Below are positions 39,601 to 53,439 of a stretch of DNA of 64,000 bases, one piece after another. Source of the DNA: Orthonyx spaldingii (lineage: Eukaryota > Chordata > Aves > Passeriformes > Orthonychidae); the NCBI GenBank assembly GCA_013397795.1, contig VZTJ01005907.1, positions 1,696,988 through 1,760,987 on the forward strand. The letters are read 5' to 3'. Below the pieces are notes generated by a model that searched no databases, was not told the origin of the DNA, and saw only the letters and a list, made by a program, of their open reading frames with translations. Both the position numbers and the translations under genes were made by a program. Each line of letters begins with the position of its first letter. The stretch's first letter is position 1.

Positions 39601-41612
39601 TAATTGTGGGAATTTGGTATTTGTCACGTTTCGTTGAGTACTTGGGAATGTTATGTTGGGAACTATCAGCTAGTACTTGGTACACGTCAAAATCTGCTGC
39701 ATAGAAAATATACAGTGGTAATTTGCTTACATGGCTTTTGTAGATCCAATTACTGTGAGCAGCAGGAAAGAACTTTTATAAGCAGAACACAATTCAAATG
39801 TAACATGCCATGGCCTCAAGTCATTAAACTAATCCTCAGGGCTTCTTGAGGCTTTTTGTACTTTTGGCAAAAAGTATAAAGAAGTACACATTGTTGCTTC
39901 AGTTCCCAAACACTGGGAAGTTAAATATCTACATTGTCAGCTCCTGCTAAACACAGCAGAGACTGGTTTTGGGAAAGAACAAGAGAGAACTGTATCTTTG
40001 CTATGAAAGTACAAGCATACAAACACTGGAAACACATCCATACATTTTTTCATGGCACATAAAAAGTAGCCAGTAGCGCAAAGGGAGGAGCAACAGCTCA
40101 CAAGCAACTTTGGTAATTATGCATTATCAGTACTTAGACACTGTGATGAAAATGTTACAAATGTAGAAAGACAGATTGACTTAGATGAGTGAAATATCTC
40201 AACTTCAACACACAGATAAGGTGACAAGGTGTGCCACGAACTCCAGGGTTCACTGGCATGATTTTAACATGACTGCATCAGCTATAAATGACAAAGCCAT
40301 AAATACATCAGAATATCAGATACATACCAACACCACTCAAGTATCTTCCTGCTGTATCGCTCTACATCACACATCTAAAATCAGATACTCTTTAGGGCAC
40401 TGAGAAAATGCAATGCTTTCAGGAAGACAAAGAGTTCCTTTGTATCACTATTCTGCTTGGTATCAAGAGGTTAACATCTTTCTAAAGATACTGTTGAAAG
40501 TGGAAAAATACGCAATGTATTCATTAGCTCGTGAATGATTTCGACAGATATACCTGGGTGGCCTGAAATACACTTAACCATCAACGTGTGACTACAGATG
40601 AAAATACAATGGAAACTAATGGTAACCCATTTGCTTTTAAGAGTTCAGAAAAAGAATCCTTTGGAACATGGAAGGATAATTACATGTTTGACTACAATTA
40701 CTTTCTCAACTGATGCTGACAAAAAGTAGTGAATTGATGAAAAATATGAAAATGTGAAAGAAACTAAATATATTATCTGTGTGTTTGCACATGCACATGT
40801 AACCTCTGTTTCCTCAAAGTATCTTGGAACTCTTATGTCTTTATCTAAATCAAATTCTGGTTTTTGTTTTCTAAACTGCATCCAAGAGTTTATCCAGATC
40901 AATACTTTTTTGAGCAAACTGTCAAGATACCATGTTTCTTCACTCACACAAACTTTATTCCCAAGTTATTATAAAACTGTGGTAGTCAGTATTTCCCATC
41001 TTTTCCTCTCTACACAGAAGAGTCATCACCAGTTCAGAGGAAAATCAATTGCAGTATTAGCAAAAAACCAACACATCACTGAAACAATGCTAGACCAGTT
41101 TGAATGTGGTATACCTGAAAAGTCTAAGAGACTTACTTTTTTTAAGCATTACAAGACTGAGATACTGAAGACAAGGAGAAGCATTGAAACATTCTCAATT
41201 CCAGAAAAGGAAGAAATTTAATGAAAACAGATTGATTTGTAGTCCTCAGTCCTCCATTTTAGGAGTAAAATCCGTTTCTCAGCAGATCAGTAAGGTTCAA
41301 TGCTGCTAAAATGAAATACTCAGATATTCTCCTGAAAAAAGTAATTTATTAAAGCTGCAAATTCCAAAAGTATAGTAAACCAAGTCCTTTAGTTTCTACA
41401 ACAATACTTTATTCAAATCTATTATGTTTATATAGAGAACTTACCTTCCCAAAAGAAAAAAAAAAAATTAAAGATTCCCCCCCACAAAAGCTATCACTAT
41501 GTTGTACCATAGAAGGTATTCAAAATAGCTGCCACAGGAAAGGACAGCATAGTTTTCAGAGATTGTGATGCTACAAGAATAACACAAACAAACAGAACTA
41601 GCTGTCATTTCT

Positions 41613-41638
41613 TCACCACACACAAACACACACTCACA
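41613..41638. repeat. Interrupted (CA)n microsatellite
   Basis: A short run of CA units interrupted by AA and TC, about 140 bp downstream (in the gene's sense) of the exon ending at 41775. Confidence 0.7.
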
Positions 41639-41774
41639 GTAACCACTATAACTTTAAGCAATTTAAAGTAATAGTATGTTATCATCTGGTATGTTATCAC
41701 ATGTATTAGGAAAAAATTGAAAAGTTCTGAGATGAAGTAGAATGAACATTCCAGAAAAAACCTGTCTCACTCAC

Positions 41775-41884
41775 TGTTCAATACGTGGGGAGAGGTACAG
41801 CTTAGGAAAAACCTGAGTAGCTTCTGCGTCCTCAAAACTAACGGAGAGAAGTGCAACATCTTCTCCAGGGTCTTCATTCACATC
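41775..41884 (-). CDS. BABAM2: BABAM2 internal coding exon (about residues 191-227)
   Basis: This is the first exon of the gene in transcription order within this window. BABAM2 (BRE/BRCC45) is a non-catalytic UEV-fold scaffold subunit of the BRCA1-A and BRISC deubiquitinase complexes, which cut K63-linked ubiquitin chains. Read on the minus strand, the exon opens in phase 0 with DVNEDPGEDVALLSVSFED and continues through a TQVFPKLYLSPRIE motif, which I recognise as the middle of the protein. The acceptor is tgtacag and the donor is gtgagt. The 110 bp leave two bases, CA, which join a T from the next exon to make His. From memory of the human protein, two residues differ (Ala for Thr in the SFED-x-EA stretch, Phe for Tyr before PKLYL). 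The pyrimidine tract before the acceptor is interrupted by A residues and looks weak. The open frame continues upstream into intron sequence with no similarity, so the acceptor rather than the ORF start sets the boundary. Confidence 0.96.
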
Positions 41885-43839
41885 CTGTACATATAAAAGT
41901 AATATAAAGTGATAAATAACAAACTGAATATTTAAAAGCTTACAGATAAGAACTAATAAGTCAAATATGAATTTATTTAGGAGATGTTTAAGTGAGGAAT
42001 CTAACTGTAACCATTGCAAAACAAGTTGCAAATTTATTCTTTCTTACTATATTTACACCTTAAAGATATTTTGTTCTGCTTCATTTCCTTTAATGTATCA
42101 AAATAAAATTACTGCGTTATCAAGTATGCAGTACTGTAGCTCTTCTTTGGTTAGGTGAACTATAAATTTCAATAACAATACAGATTTCGGTTTCAGGAAT
42201 TCCTGGTTTGACATCAAATGCAAATGCCAAAGATTTTTTTTAATATGTTGCAATATCACTGAGTTATGACCACACATTTTGTATTCGTTATTTTTCAAAG
42301 TAGTTTATGGTTCAAACTTTCTGGTGTATTCTATTCAACTCCTCTTGTGGATGAAAACCATTTTTGTAATTAGAAATTTATATCTAGAAGTCACTGTCCC
42401 CAAGTTTCCTCCAAATTAAACCTATGCATTACTTTCAGCAAAGCCTGCAGACTCCAGAAAAGTACTGTAGGGTAAAAAAAAAAAAGCATGCTAAATACAA
42501 GTCAGTCTAAATGCAATCACAGTTGAGGCTTTCTTTACATCAGAACAATCATTTACAGCTTTGGGATCATCTAGAACAAATTGTTTCTGATTAGGACCTG
42601 ACATTCCTCCAATTCATAAATCACATACAGTATGAATAAGTGTATTTCTGCCACACACAACTTCATTTAAGCTCTCAACCTCTAGTTAGAAACTAATGAG
42701 TTAGCAGCACAGTCACCTTCACTGACAGCAAATAATATGGTGCCACTTTCTGCTCACAAATAAATCTTTTAACATGTTTGCTCATATGCACATAGCAACT
42801 TGCCAAGATGCCTTTGTTTTTATCCGTTTTGGAAGAATAGGAAAGGAAATAAGATATGTGCTCAAAGCAAGATCAACATGGTGCAGAGTGCCCTGGTATG
42901 CTCTGTCCTACTGGCAGCTGTGAGGAAGGAACAGGCAAACCACTTAAATATTCTTAGGAGGACATGCCCTATCTGGGGAGAAAAATTAAGTGACTGCTGA
43001 GTGGTTTCAGGAAGACAATCTCGTGCCATTTGAAGCTCTGGCAGGACCAAAGCTGTTGCCGTCCAGAGAGACGAGCTGCATACCAGTTATTACGTGCAGA
43101 ACACTACATGCCAAGAAACTTAGTGATAAGCTGCAGGGAAGAATGGGTCTTAAAAAAGCCTAATTGTCTTAGATGAAAAATGAGACAGAACTGACAGTGT
43201 TTTCTTAAATTCTGCCTTGGTGCGCAGCTCGCTTCTGACAGCTGAAAGAAAACGGTACTCTTAGAACTGCCTGTAAAATGGTCACGAGCACACTGTGGCT
43301 GGAAATCAGAGCATGGTTTTAACCCTAAGTTGCAGGACAACGCTACATATGAGTGGTGAGGGCAAACAATAGCTGCTGTCCTGTTGTGATATGATCAGTT
43401 TATGGATGGGATCATGTGATGTGGTAGCCTGTAACACTAATGGACAGGATCTCGTGACCCAAAATGTTCCCTTAAGTGTCACATTTTTAAGTGGTACTAT
43501 CATCTGCACTAGAAAAAGCAGAACAGATTACAGGACCTCTATCAATAAGACACATAACAACAAAATAATATACCCAAGAGTACAATCCACTCTGACCTTT
43601 TCCCCAATATTTCATGTATTTCCATCACTAAGGAAAAATATTAAATAAGGAACAGCTTTCAATCCTGAAGCTGAGTATAGTATTAACTGGCTTTTCCCCA
43701 TTAATTTGCTAATTGTCAATCAAATGAAAAGAACTATTAAGAGAGATTAAACAGCAATGCTTTTAATGCTAATAACAATTAAAAAGATTTTATTTTAATA
43801 GGCATTCTTCAAGAGATGACAGGTACATAAAATGGTTAG

Positions 43840-44015
43840 GCTGATGAGAAGCCCAACATAACCCTGTGATGTGCACTTCCAGCTCAGAAAGCCAACTGTA
43901 TCCTGGGCTGGATCTAAAGCAGTGTTGCCAGCTAGACAAGGGAGGGGATTCTGACCTCCCACTCTGCTCTGCTGAGAGCCCACCTGTAGTGCTGCATCCA
44001 GCTCTGCCATGGACA
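43840..44015 (+). mobile_element. CR1 LINE fragment, internal reverse transcriptase region
   Basis: Plus-strand frames read AQKANCILGWI, then SSVAS and a short GILTSHSALLRAHL block ending in CCIQLC, which corresponds to the conserved C-terminal part of the CR1 open frame (KKANGILG..SVASRSREVILP..SALVRPHLEYCVQFW type). Only this internal slice remains; neither the 3' tail nor the RT active site is present. Confidence 0.75.
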
Positions 44016-47000
44016 GTAAATCCCCTACTTAGTCTTGCATTTATGATTAGTGCTTAAGTAGATGTGCACACACAGCTTGACACCATGTGTAAGATCAGTT
44101 TTTGGAATACTATCAGGTGCTTACTGATAGAAGAAAGTCAAAATAAGGAAACAGAAAATCCCAACTTCAAAACAGGCTAGGTGAATGCCACTACAGCATC
44201 CACTAACACATACAGTAGTATTACATTATATTTTCTATACTCACTAGTGAACTTCACATGAAGACTCATACCAGGGGGAAAAACTCCACATAACCACATA
44301 AATCATCTCTGTATCTTTGCATGTTAAGCTGCAGTAAAATGAAATGTGTAGTAAGAGCAATAAATTGAGACATGGTATTTTTCCATTTACAAAAGTACAC
44401 ATAGCAAACATGACTACAACTCCTGTTGCCAGCAGAGCACTGTGTTATGTTCATACAGTTACTGTCCAATGCAAATCCATGTTAAAAAATTGGCATTCTT
44501 CTATAACTACTGCTTTTCAAATGGATGCATATTTTCAGCCCTGAGAAATGAAAATTGTTACTTAAAAAAGACCCAAAACCCAAACCCAGCATTTCTGTAG
44601 GTTTTAAAAATGCAGTGCAGTAACACCATGAAGCTGCTCCACCTTATTGTTCAGGTGGCCACAGATTTACAACAAACTCCCTTCTATCTGACACCAGACC
44701 ATTTATTCCTTTCAGGCTTTGTTAGTTTTATTTATGGAAGAAGCTGCTTGGTAGAACTGCATTTGACACCAGTATATCTGTTACAACTGCCGTTTATAAA
44801 ACCAAACCAAAACCACATGTCTTACAGATAAACTGTGGAAAACTTTACAACTAATAAACCTTTTTGATGTTGTCTGTGCCAGTTACAACTTAACTCCTTC
44901 AGTGATCTCTGTTCTGGTCGTCTATAGAAATCTGTAAGTGATTGGGTGAGATGATGGATGGAACCTTCTAATACCAGGCCATGACATTTGCCCAGAACAG
45001 GGGCTGAGATCTTTTCATTACACCACAGTGTCCAAAGGCAAATGTTGCTTTAATGCTTCTTATCAAACCCTGCACAGACAGCATCTTCCCTTTTCCCATT
45101 TCTGCACAGGTATTTATATCAAAGAATAGATCAGATCCAAATAGGGCAGCAAAGTAAAAGTCACCTCTATTCTTGTTTTTCAGTTGGCTTCAAAAGATAG
45201 AGTGACATCCAATTGCTTTGGCAATATTATACCTTTTTATGAAAAAAGAGGCTGTTGAACTAAAGTCACATCTAATTTTTTAGTATTTAAGTCACCATGC
45301 TTTTTCTTCCTATAATTTGTATTTAACTCACAACACGATAGATACTTTTATTAAACAAATTAATTTTATATTCAAGAAAAACTGATTTTGTAAGAATGCA
45401 GAATGGCAATTTTCTATAAATGTTGACTTTCATGGTTAGAACTGTCATAATAGAAGTGCCATTTTATACTCACGAAACTTTTTCTATGCAAGACTCTACA
45501 GAAGGTGTTATTAAAATGAACTTCTAACTGAACAGAGAACACATCCTGGGCCACAAGAATTTTGAGGTTTAAAAACCAAATGTAAAAATGATCGAGATCA
45601 TTAGTTAAACATGTGATAATGCACACCTATTAATTTTTTCCACAAGTCTCTTGCCTGACAGTAAAAAAAAAAAACAACCTCTAGAAAATTGCAATGTAAA
45701 AGATCCAACACAGATTTTCATGGTGCCTTTCTGCCACCTTGCTACCATTTCTTTTTTTTCAAAAAAATATTTTTCTCATTTCTGAAAATGTCTATTCAAA
45801 TAAAACATGAAAAAATGGATATACCCCTTAACACTGAAAATAGTTTTCTTTCTCAAGAACTGCAAGGGGTTTCCTATGTTTACAGAATACTTTGCACAAT
45901 GGAGCCTCATCCTTGTCTAAACCTCCTAAGCAATGTGGTGAGAAAAGAACAGCAACAAAAAAATCTAGACATTTGCAACTCATAAGCTGTTTTTTCTATT
46001 ACAGAAATCTAGCAACAATTTACAAAAATAAATAAAACTTTTCATAAACAGAAAACTCATAGTATTTCATTCTAATTCACCCTTTTTCTATTTAGCCAGT
46101 GCAGATGAAAGGTTCATTAAGTACGCATTTTCAAAACTCAAGAACAAGAGACCATGTGAAAATATAAATGCAGAACAGAACACATGAAAACGGAAGTTTG
46201 AAGGCATTTAGAAATTTTTCCCCCGTATACCTCACAAAAAAGCTTTGAGTATCACAGAACTCCAAAGAAAAACTTAAAATTCTATTTCCAATTGTATCAG
46301 CACTGTCTTAACAGCTATTTGTTAGTTTTCATTTGTATTAATCTCAATTTACATTCAAATGCATATTTCAATGTTTACAGCCGTTCCCTTTCCAAGATCC
46401 TTAATCTTTTTACAAAGTTAGAATCAGTTGTTTATGAAAATTACCATCAAAACCACTTTAAATACACTATCCAAATGGCATTGTTTTCTCATATCCTACC
46501 TACTGTAATTGAAAACTGGGAATTTACTGGAACTGACAATTTATTATGAGTCAGATGGTTGATAGCCAGGCCAACCAAAACATCTGCTCTGCACAGTCAC
46601 AACTGCTATAACCCATTTCCTCTTGTGCCTGGAGTCCTACCAAGTTGTACATTACAGTTCCTTTTCCTTAAAGATGCAGAGAGTATGGAAAATCAGTTAT
46701 TACCTTTTCTTCGTTATCAAAAAAAGAATTGCCTTGCAGCCTCTGATTAAAGTTTACTTTCGAGATGAGATATTCCTGTATTCAGCACACAAGTGCAATT
46801 CCCTGCCCCAAACAGTAATGCTTAAAGTGATTAAGTGACTCCAATCTTGTCCTGGGCAGTAGCAGGACCTGTCTTCCCATGAAAAACTGAAGATGGAGGG
46901 GTATGAGACTGGCATGAGAGTGTGCAGTGGTGCAATGCACAGATTAAGCATGTGGCATTGACAGACTGGGTTAGAGTGATTAACAAAAATGAGAAGAAAA

Positions 47001-48102
47001 GAAAATTAGAATTTGGTAGAAAGGAAAGGAAAGTATGTGCAGGAAGAGTACTGGCATGCTTTGGAGAGGACAAGCAGCTTCTGACCGGGGGGACAGCAGG
47101 AAATAAGACAAGGGAGTTGAACGTCTGGTAAGGCTGTTACGTTTGTACTGTAAATATACACAGCAATTGGTGTGGGGATAAAGGCAAGGGAAGAAAGAGA
47201 ACACAAACCGTTAAACCTACTGGATGTTCCTTTGAGAAATGAGATGCGTCACAGATGATTGATATTGTAGATGCCTCCCAACAATATGGTGAGGCCAAAT
47301 CTGCTCCAGGAGGGAGGTTCCCAGTCCCAGCTGATTGCTCCTACCTCCTTCTGGAGGTTTCTGACCTCTCAGCTCTCACAACTCTTCAATAACTGTATTT
47401 GTGGTATGACTAACTGAAGGAATGGAAAACTCCAACAAATGGGGAAGGGATCGCTTAAAACAAACAAAGGATAAACTTACATGATGTGGTGGAGGTTGTT
47501 GGGGAAGGTGGACTAGAAAGGCAGAATATGGATGAGAACAGAATGGAGTGAGGAGACCTCGATCTTAGCATTTGCAGCCAGCTTGTACTGAGTGGGTCTT
47601 TCTACAGACACTTACTTGACTGTGGTACCTCTCAGCCCTACCAAGTCAGTCAGCTTCACTGAAGTTGAGCATGAAATTTATATTTCAGGATCCTTTCTGA
47701 AATAAGAAAGGTCTCCAGAAGAGAAATGCATGAGAATAATATGCATTCAGAAATTTAATTTATCTTAGGATCAAAGTTAATTCATGTAATTCTGCACAAT
47801 ACATACCTGTAGCATACTCATTAACAACTGATTAGAGAAGACTTTGGTTTTGAAGCTGAAATGTGAATTACACCACAGAATAGACAACACTCTCTGCTTC
47901 ATTAGTATTAACAGGCCTCTTGCACCACAAGAGTTGGCAATGCTTGGCTTTTTCCCACCAAATGGCAGTGTGCAATAACATGAAAATACAGCACAGGCAC
48001 CTTGTACCCTTATGGTGTAGCAGTTTCACTAGCCAGCTTTGATACAAGCAGCTGCAAGTTTTCCCAATCTTTTCCTATTTAGCTAGTGGTTTTTGGTTGG
48101 GG

Positions 48103-48128
48103 TTTTTTTGTTTTTGTTTTTGTTTTTA
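48103..48128. repeat. (TTTTTG)n simple repeat
   Basis: Four T runs separated by single G residues. Confidence 0.85.
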
Positions 48129-49099
48129 ATAACAAAATGCACTGGGGTAAGTAGGCTAAGGAATGTGGAGTGGCAAATGAGACTGACAAATCTGCTTCAC
48201 TCTAGGGAGAATATTTAATTACTCCAGGAAATTCTTTCTCCTGTCTTCCAGGAAACCCAACAGGACTGATCAAGGAGTGTTGATTCTTTAAATAGGATCT
48301 TTAACGAAAACAAAGGCAGTTACCTTGAGTGCACTGCTCACGACATCAAAGCATTCCATACACAGTCCCTCTCCCAAGGTAACGAAGCAAAACACTGGCC
48401 TGGCAAACACTGAGCAAAGCTCGTTTGAGCTCAGTGTCCTTCTGATTCAAAAAGTTACATGAAAATTGTAGGTTGGGTACAATTTTGCAAAATCTGAAAA
48501 CCAAGCTTCTAGGACAACATACTGGGTTTTCTTCATCAAACAAAGTAAAACAAATATCTACTGAGCATTAAACTATCAGCAAGACCTTCAAGTATACCAC
48601 TGGGCATCGATAGCTGAACATGAAAACGAAGGATGTTACACTAACAGTGTGATATCCTAGGGGTTCTTTTCATTGTCATTGTTCAGGGTTTTCTTGTTCA
48701 ACTTTTACATATGAATCTGTTTTGTCTATACTCCTTTCTTTTATTATAGTCATGGTAATTTACCACTACTTTCACAATATGATTGACTGTTAAGGGTTAG
48801 GTAAAGAATGTTGTTAGGAAAAGCGTAAGAAACTCCAAATGGTTAAAAAGAAAGAATAACGTTCTTGTCCATGAAAATACATGCTAGATTAAAAACTTTC
48901 AAGATTAATGAAATTTCAGATGATAGAAATTAATTTAGTTTGACAGCAGAAAAGTTGTGGTGACACTTTCAGCACAACAATACTGTTTGCTGAGGTCTGA
49001 AAAACAATCTCAGAAAACAAGGCAGATTTCTTCAATGGTCAAAGACATGTTTTGGCAAGTTTGAAACTCAAATCTGAAATACGTGATCTAGGTGTGGCA

Positions 49100-49138
49100 C
49101 AGTACAAAATTAATACTGGATGCAGTATAAAATTAATA
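49100..49138. repeat. Direct repeat, 16 bp with one mismatch
   Basis: cagtacaaaattaata at 49100-49115 recurs as cagtataaaattaata at 49123-49138. Confidence 0.8.
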
Positions 49139-51121
49139 TTTTAAACTGATTTCAAGCAAGTTAAAAAGTTCTTACACATTCATTTTCACATGCAAGAGAT
49201 ACAAAATATATTTGCAAACAATGATCATTCTATCCTATTGACTGAATCTAAGTCTTCATTAGTTAAGTATGTTTTGATGACACTATAGCAGAGTATATTT
49301 AATATTTTTAGAAGAGACTGATATGTCAGATGCTGATGATCTTAAATTTCAATTAATTCAATCAAACTTAAGTATATTTGCTCTACCTACTCCAATGTCA
49401 GGTATCACATACAGATTAAAATAAGATTAAAACCCAGTTCTGACAGAGTTTGGAATACATCTGCAAATGAACTAAAATAAAACCAAAAACCAAACACAAA
49501 ATAGGAAGAAATATTAGAAATCTAGATTTCTAGGTAATAATCTCAGACTTGGCTTTTCTGTGCATTCACAAAAAAGAACTTTTCCTTTTGTCCTAGAAAA
49601 TTTAGGACATCAGTTTATCAAACACTACACAGGAGTGCTGCTTAATTTCTGTTTTATTTCATTCTAACCTAACTTCTAAGCAGACCACATAAACCATTAA
49701 GTTATTATAAAACACTACAGTTTTATCATTAAGTAAGTTATCCTGAGAGATAACCCCCTGCCCCATTACTCTGATGAAGTTTTGTAGGCATGAAAGAGAT
49801 TTCAATACTACCATATCTTTCCTAGAACCTCAAGAAATGCACCTTGATGTTATCAGGAGTGCCTGCCTCTGCCATCATCAGCTGATAATGGGGTGAACTA
49901 AATGTTCAGAGACTAAAAAGCTTAGTTTTTAACTGTTCTTAAACAGCAAGCAGCAGTTGCATCCACTCAAACTAAGCTAATGCTGCCATGTCTTGACAAA
50001 CAGCTACTGCCTCAATGTGTAGTTATGATGCATTTTTTGATGTAAGCCCTGTTTTTAAACTTCTTTTCCTGATAAAGATTTGGGGACACATACAACCTGG
50101 CATTCAAATCCTTCATTAGGATTTCATCAAAATTCTCCAGCCATTTCTTCAGTCAACTGAACTGTAATTTATTTAGAAAGCAATATTTGCATTCCTTTCC
50201 CCCATTTTACTGATTTCTCATCTCTTTAAAAATAGCAATGTCATTGCAGAGGCCAAAGAACAGTCATGTTGTGTCCAGTGGAAAACAAAGTCCCCTAATA
50301 AACACCCAAGTACTTAACTAGAGGACAAAGAAATCATTAATACAATTCTAAATAAAATAATTTTCTTGTTTATATGTATTTATATGTGTAGATTGATAAA
50401 ACAAACATAACAGATTAGTATACAGGGCTCATGGCTGAAATAATTCAGAGGTAACAATTATATTTGGGAAGAACGTAATGTATTTGTGCAAGCAAGGATT
50501 CTAGGTACAGAGCTGACTCTTAGAACAACAGCATGACACTAACAAGAGTATTGTTTTAAAGATAATGAAATAGTTCATTGATACAATTAATAAATCTCAC
50601 CAAAAAAAAGGAGAGCAAAAGTTAAAATACTGTGAAAGAGACATCAATCATAAATATTTCTCTAACTGTGTTGTGGTTGGAAGTCAGCATAAGTATTTTT
50701 TAAATCAATCCAACTTTTTAATAAAAGCTTTTTCCCCCGCTCTCTACATATTCTTCCATGTTCCTGGTTCAGTGAATGTCTCTGCAAAATCAGAAATACT
50801 ATAGATTACATGGGTCACAACAAGCACACCAGAGTAAAGCCATATCCTGAACTGTCTTCAGTGAACCAGGAAGTACCAACATGATTTCACAGATGAAAAA
50901 GTGAATAATCACAGTGTAAGGTAAAAACAAGTAAAGTTAAACTTGTTCAATAGTCTTTCACCACTGCAGCTTAGCGCTGCTGACCTGATTTAAAAATATG
51001 AAACATTTTATTTTAAAAGAAAGTGTCAATATCAAAAGTATTAACTGCTATGAGTTGCTTTGTCAACTGCTGTTTCCTGAGAATAACAGGAATGTTACTT
51101 ATTAAAGTTCACAGGACCTTT

Positions 51122-51282
51122 GATTCACAAACTGTTATCCTGCATTCCCATCTCAAGGATATATTTGTAATTCTTTTCCAGATAATTCTATTATCCCCTC
51201 GATTCACAAACTGTTATGAGGCATTCCCATTTCAAGGGTATAATATTTTTATTTCTTTTCCAAAGAATTCTATTATCCCCTT
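51122..51282. repeat. Two-copy tandem duplication of about 80 bp
   Basis: The first copy (51122-51200) and the second (51201-51282) both run from GATTCACAAACTGTTAT through GCATTCCCAT, TCAAGG and CTTTTCCA to TTCTATTATCCCC. They abut directly and differ by several substitutions and small indels, so the duplication is not recent. It lies within a 153-codon open frame that I regard as chance. Confidence 0.9.
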
Positions 51283-53439
51283 GTCTCATTATTCCATTTA
51301 TGTCTGCAGGGTCTTAAAAATAGGAGTGTGTGTCTGTGTGGAGCATTCTCTGCTTTGGACAAAGAATATGGAAGTCAGAGCATTCTGCCCTCTTAAGCCC
51401 TATTTACAAACATTCAGCTTTCCAACAAATAACATATTCGGTCTGCACACAAGTGTAAATGTATACAGATGTCACAAAGAGTAATAACTCTAATACTGTA
51501 ATAAAAATAAAATTCTTGCAGTAAGAACAGAAACACAGCTTTTCTCTTGTATTTGTGTGAAGGTGGATCCTGATACAGGTGAGAAGCAGGACACGTGAAT
51601 GAGGCATAAATGCTGTATTCATAAAAAACAGTTGTGACATTGGTATTTCAGAGTTCACATTTGTACTGGTATATAAATCAGGTACATAATGTGAGAAAAA
51701 TTCACAAGGATAGTCTCTTGCTATATATAATAAAAAAGTCACATTCATTGACATTTTGTGTCAAGAGAGGTCTTTGGAACTTAAGAGTGTGAGACAGTAA
51801 CTCCCGTACCTCAGCAGACAGCTCAGGTGAAGCCTGAATCATCTGTTGTTGTTTACCTCACCCAAGACAGTGTCTGAAACACGGGGTGTCCAGCTCAGAT
51901 GTGGTCCCACTGAATTAAAGTGGTGGTTGCTAGAACAATACATCATGTATTTCCAGATGAAAGACTGACTCCATCACTGACATTTCCCTGATTACTGACT
52001 CAGAAAAGATCACCAGATCTTTTCTCCTATCTGTTCCATCAGTGCATCCATCACCAACTTAGGATAAAGAATTTGGAGAAGCATAGTTAAACTCTTTCAT
52101 GGTGTGTAGAGCTGTATTTCAATAAAAAAGATTAGGGTTCAAAGGCTACTAATATTGATACCACCCTTGAATTTTCAAAGTCTTTCCTGACACCTTTTCT
52201 CTCATACCACCTCTTCCAAAGTTCAGGGCATAATTTTCTGTAAGTCCAACTTTTAATGCTGTCACAAGGCTCAAAGTCACTTGCATAAGCTCAATAGTTC
52301 CAGCACAGCATCTCAGCATGCACAAATCAACAGAGAAGAATATCCTCTGTTCTAGGTCTGATATTCAGCTTTCTGACCATAAAACTGAGTAGCATATTTT
52401 TTGTCTTGGAGGAAGATTTTGATTACATACTTGTAATCCAGCAAAACCTGGATCACAACAAGAAAGTTTGAACTAGAAGCTCTTACCCTGTCCTATAGGA
52501 GAGCACATTTGACTGTTTTATTCTACTTTTTGATTTTCTTTTTCTTTGAAGCAGTAAGTTACAGACTACATTTTTTTCAGTTTTCTGAAATAATGCAAAT
52601 TTGATGTACAAACTTCACAACTGATGGGATTTGCTAGATGGTTATTCATTTCATTCCACCCTGCAGTTATGAACAGTTAAGGGTTCATGGGGACACACAG
52701 ACAATGGTAACTCTTCTACTTCCCACTTCTTTGTGAACCTTAGCTCCCCTGCAGGCAAAAATTTCAAAATAATATTGTCCCTTAGTTGTCTTGCATGTAC
52801 ACCTATAGTGGGGGTCATTATGATACTTCTTTGGGGACAATAGCAAGAATTTTTAAAAAAGCTTAAGAAAAGTGTGTAATTGGAAGTTTTCAAAATAGCA
52901 TGTGAAAATCAAAATAAGTGCCAGATAAAAACCAGAGAAGTCAATACTTAAGATGTCACTCTAAAAAAGAACAGATTAAACATAAGATGTAAACAGTAAC
53001 ATTTAAATACCTATGTATATTAATAAACTGTAAGTCTGAAACCATCAAGCCTTTTCTATTAAGAAGCCACATAGAAAACAGTTGTGTTTTATTAGTGACA
53101 AAACTGCAGTCAACAGCATTTTAAAGATCAAGGGAGAAGGAAGATTCAAGTCACATGCATTCTGGGAACTCTCTGAATTTGCCAAATTCAGCTCAATTTT
53201 TCTAATTAATCTTTCTACTCTCAGCAACTTGATTTTTGCAAATCTATGTAAAATTCTACCATCTTCATATCTCATGTGCAAGATTCCTTGTTTTAGACAT
53301 TACGGCATTTATCTGGAAATGAAATGTCTCATGTTTTATTTCTAGGGTTCAAACATAATGCTAGAAGCTTAACATTTCTTGTTATTTTCTGCATATTAGA
53401 AATAGATGAGATTCTGGCCCACTGTTTTTTCACTTTGTA

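Larger units (their letters stand above)
5760..41774 (-). other. BABAM2: BABAM2 intron of about 36 kb
   Basis: A single large intron inferred from two exons whose codons join exactly (CA plus T giving His). It contains at least five CR1 LINE fragments, MIR-like and other old dispersed repeats, a decayed zinc-finger relic and several simple repeats, listed separately. Between these, for example 8500-13500, 13670-18390, 19220-20480, 22450-26260, 26500-29590, 29860-33330 and 34770-41600, I see only AT-rich sequence with short open frames that resemble no known protein. Large introns are usual for this gene in vertebrates. Confidence 0.9.

Noticed and set aside
40754..41221. 155-codon plus-strand open frame
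   Set aside because: No recognised family and no supporting splice sites; antisense in the BABAM2 intron; length is within chance expectation for 64 kb.
41885..42031. Extension of the BABAM2 exon frame to an upstream Met
   Set aside because: A tacag acceptor sits exactly at the family boundary, and the upstream residues have no similarity to BABAM2.
48300..48543. Minus-strand 65-codon frame followed by a GT donor-like site as a missing BABAM2 exon
   Set aside because: The translation does not match the residues expected before the first exon seen, and the phase does not fit.
51023..51484. 153-codon plus-strand open frame over the tandem duplication
   Set aside because: The two duplicate copies are not a multiple of three apart, so they are read in different frames, arguing against a protein repeat.
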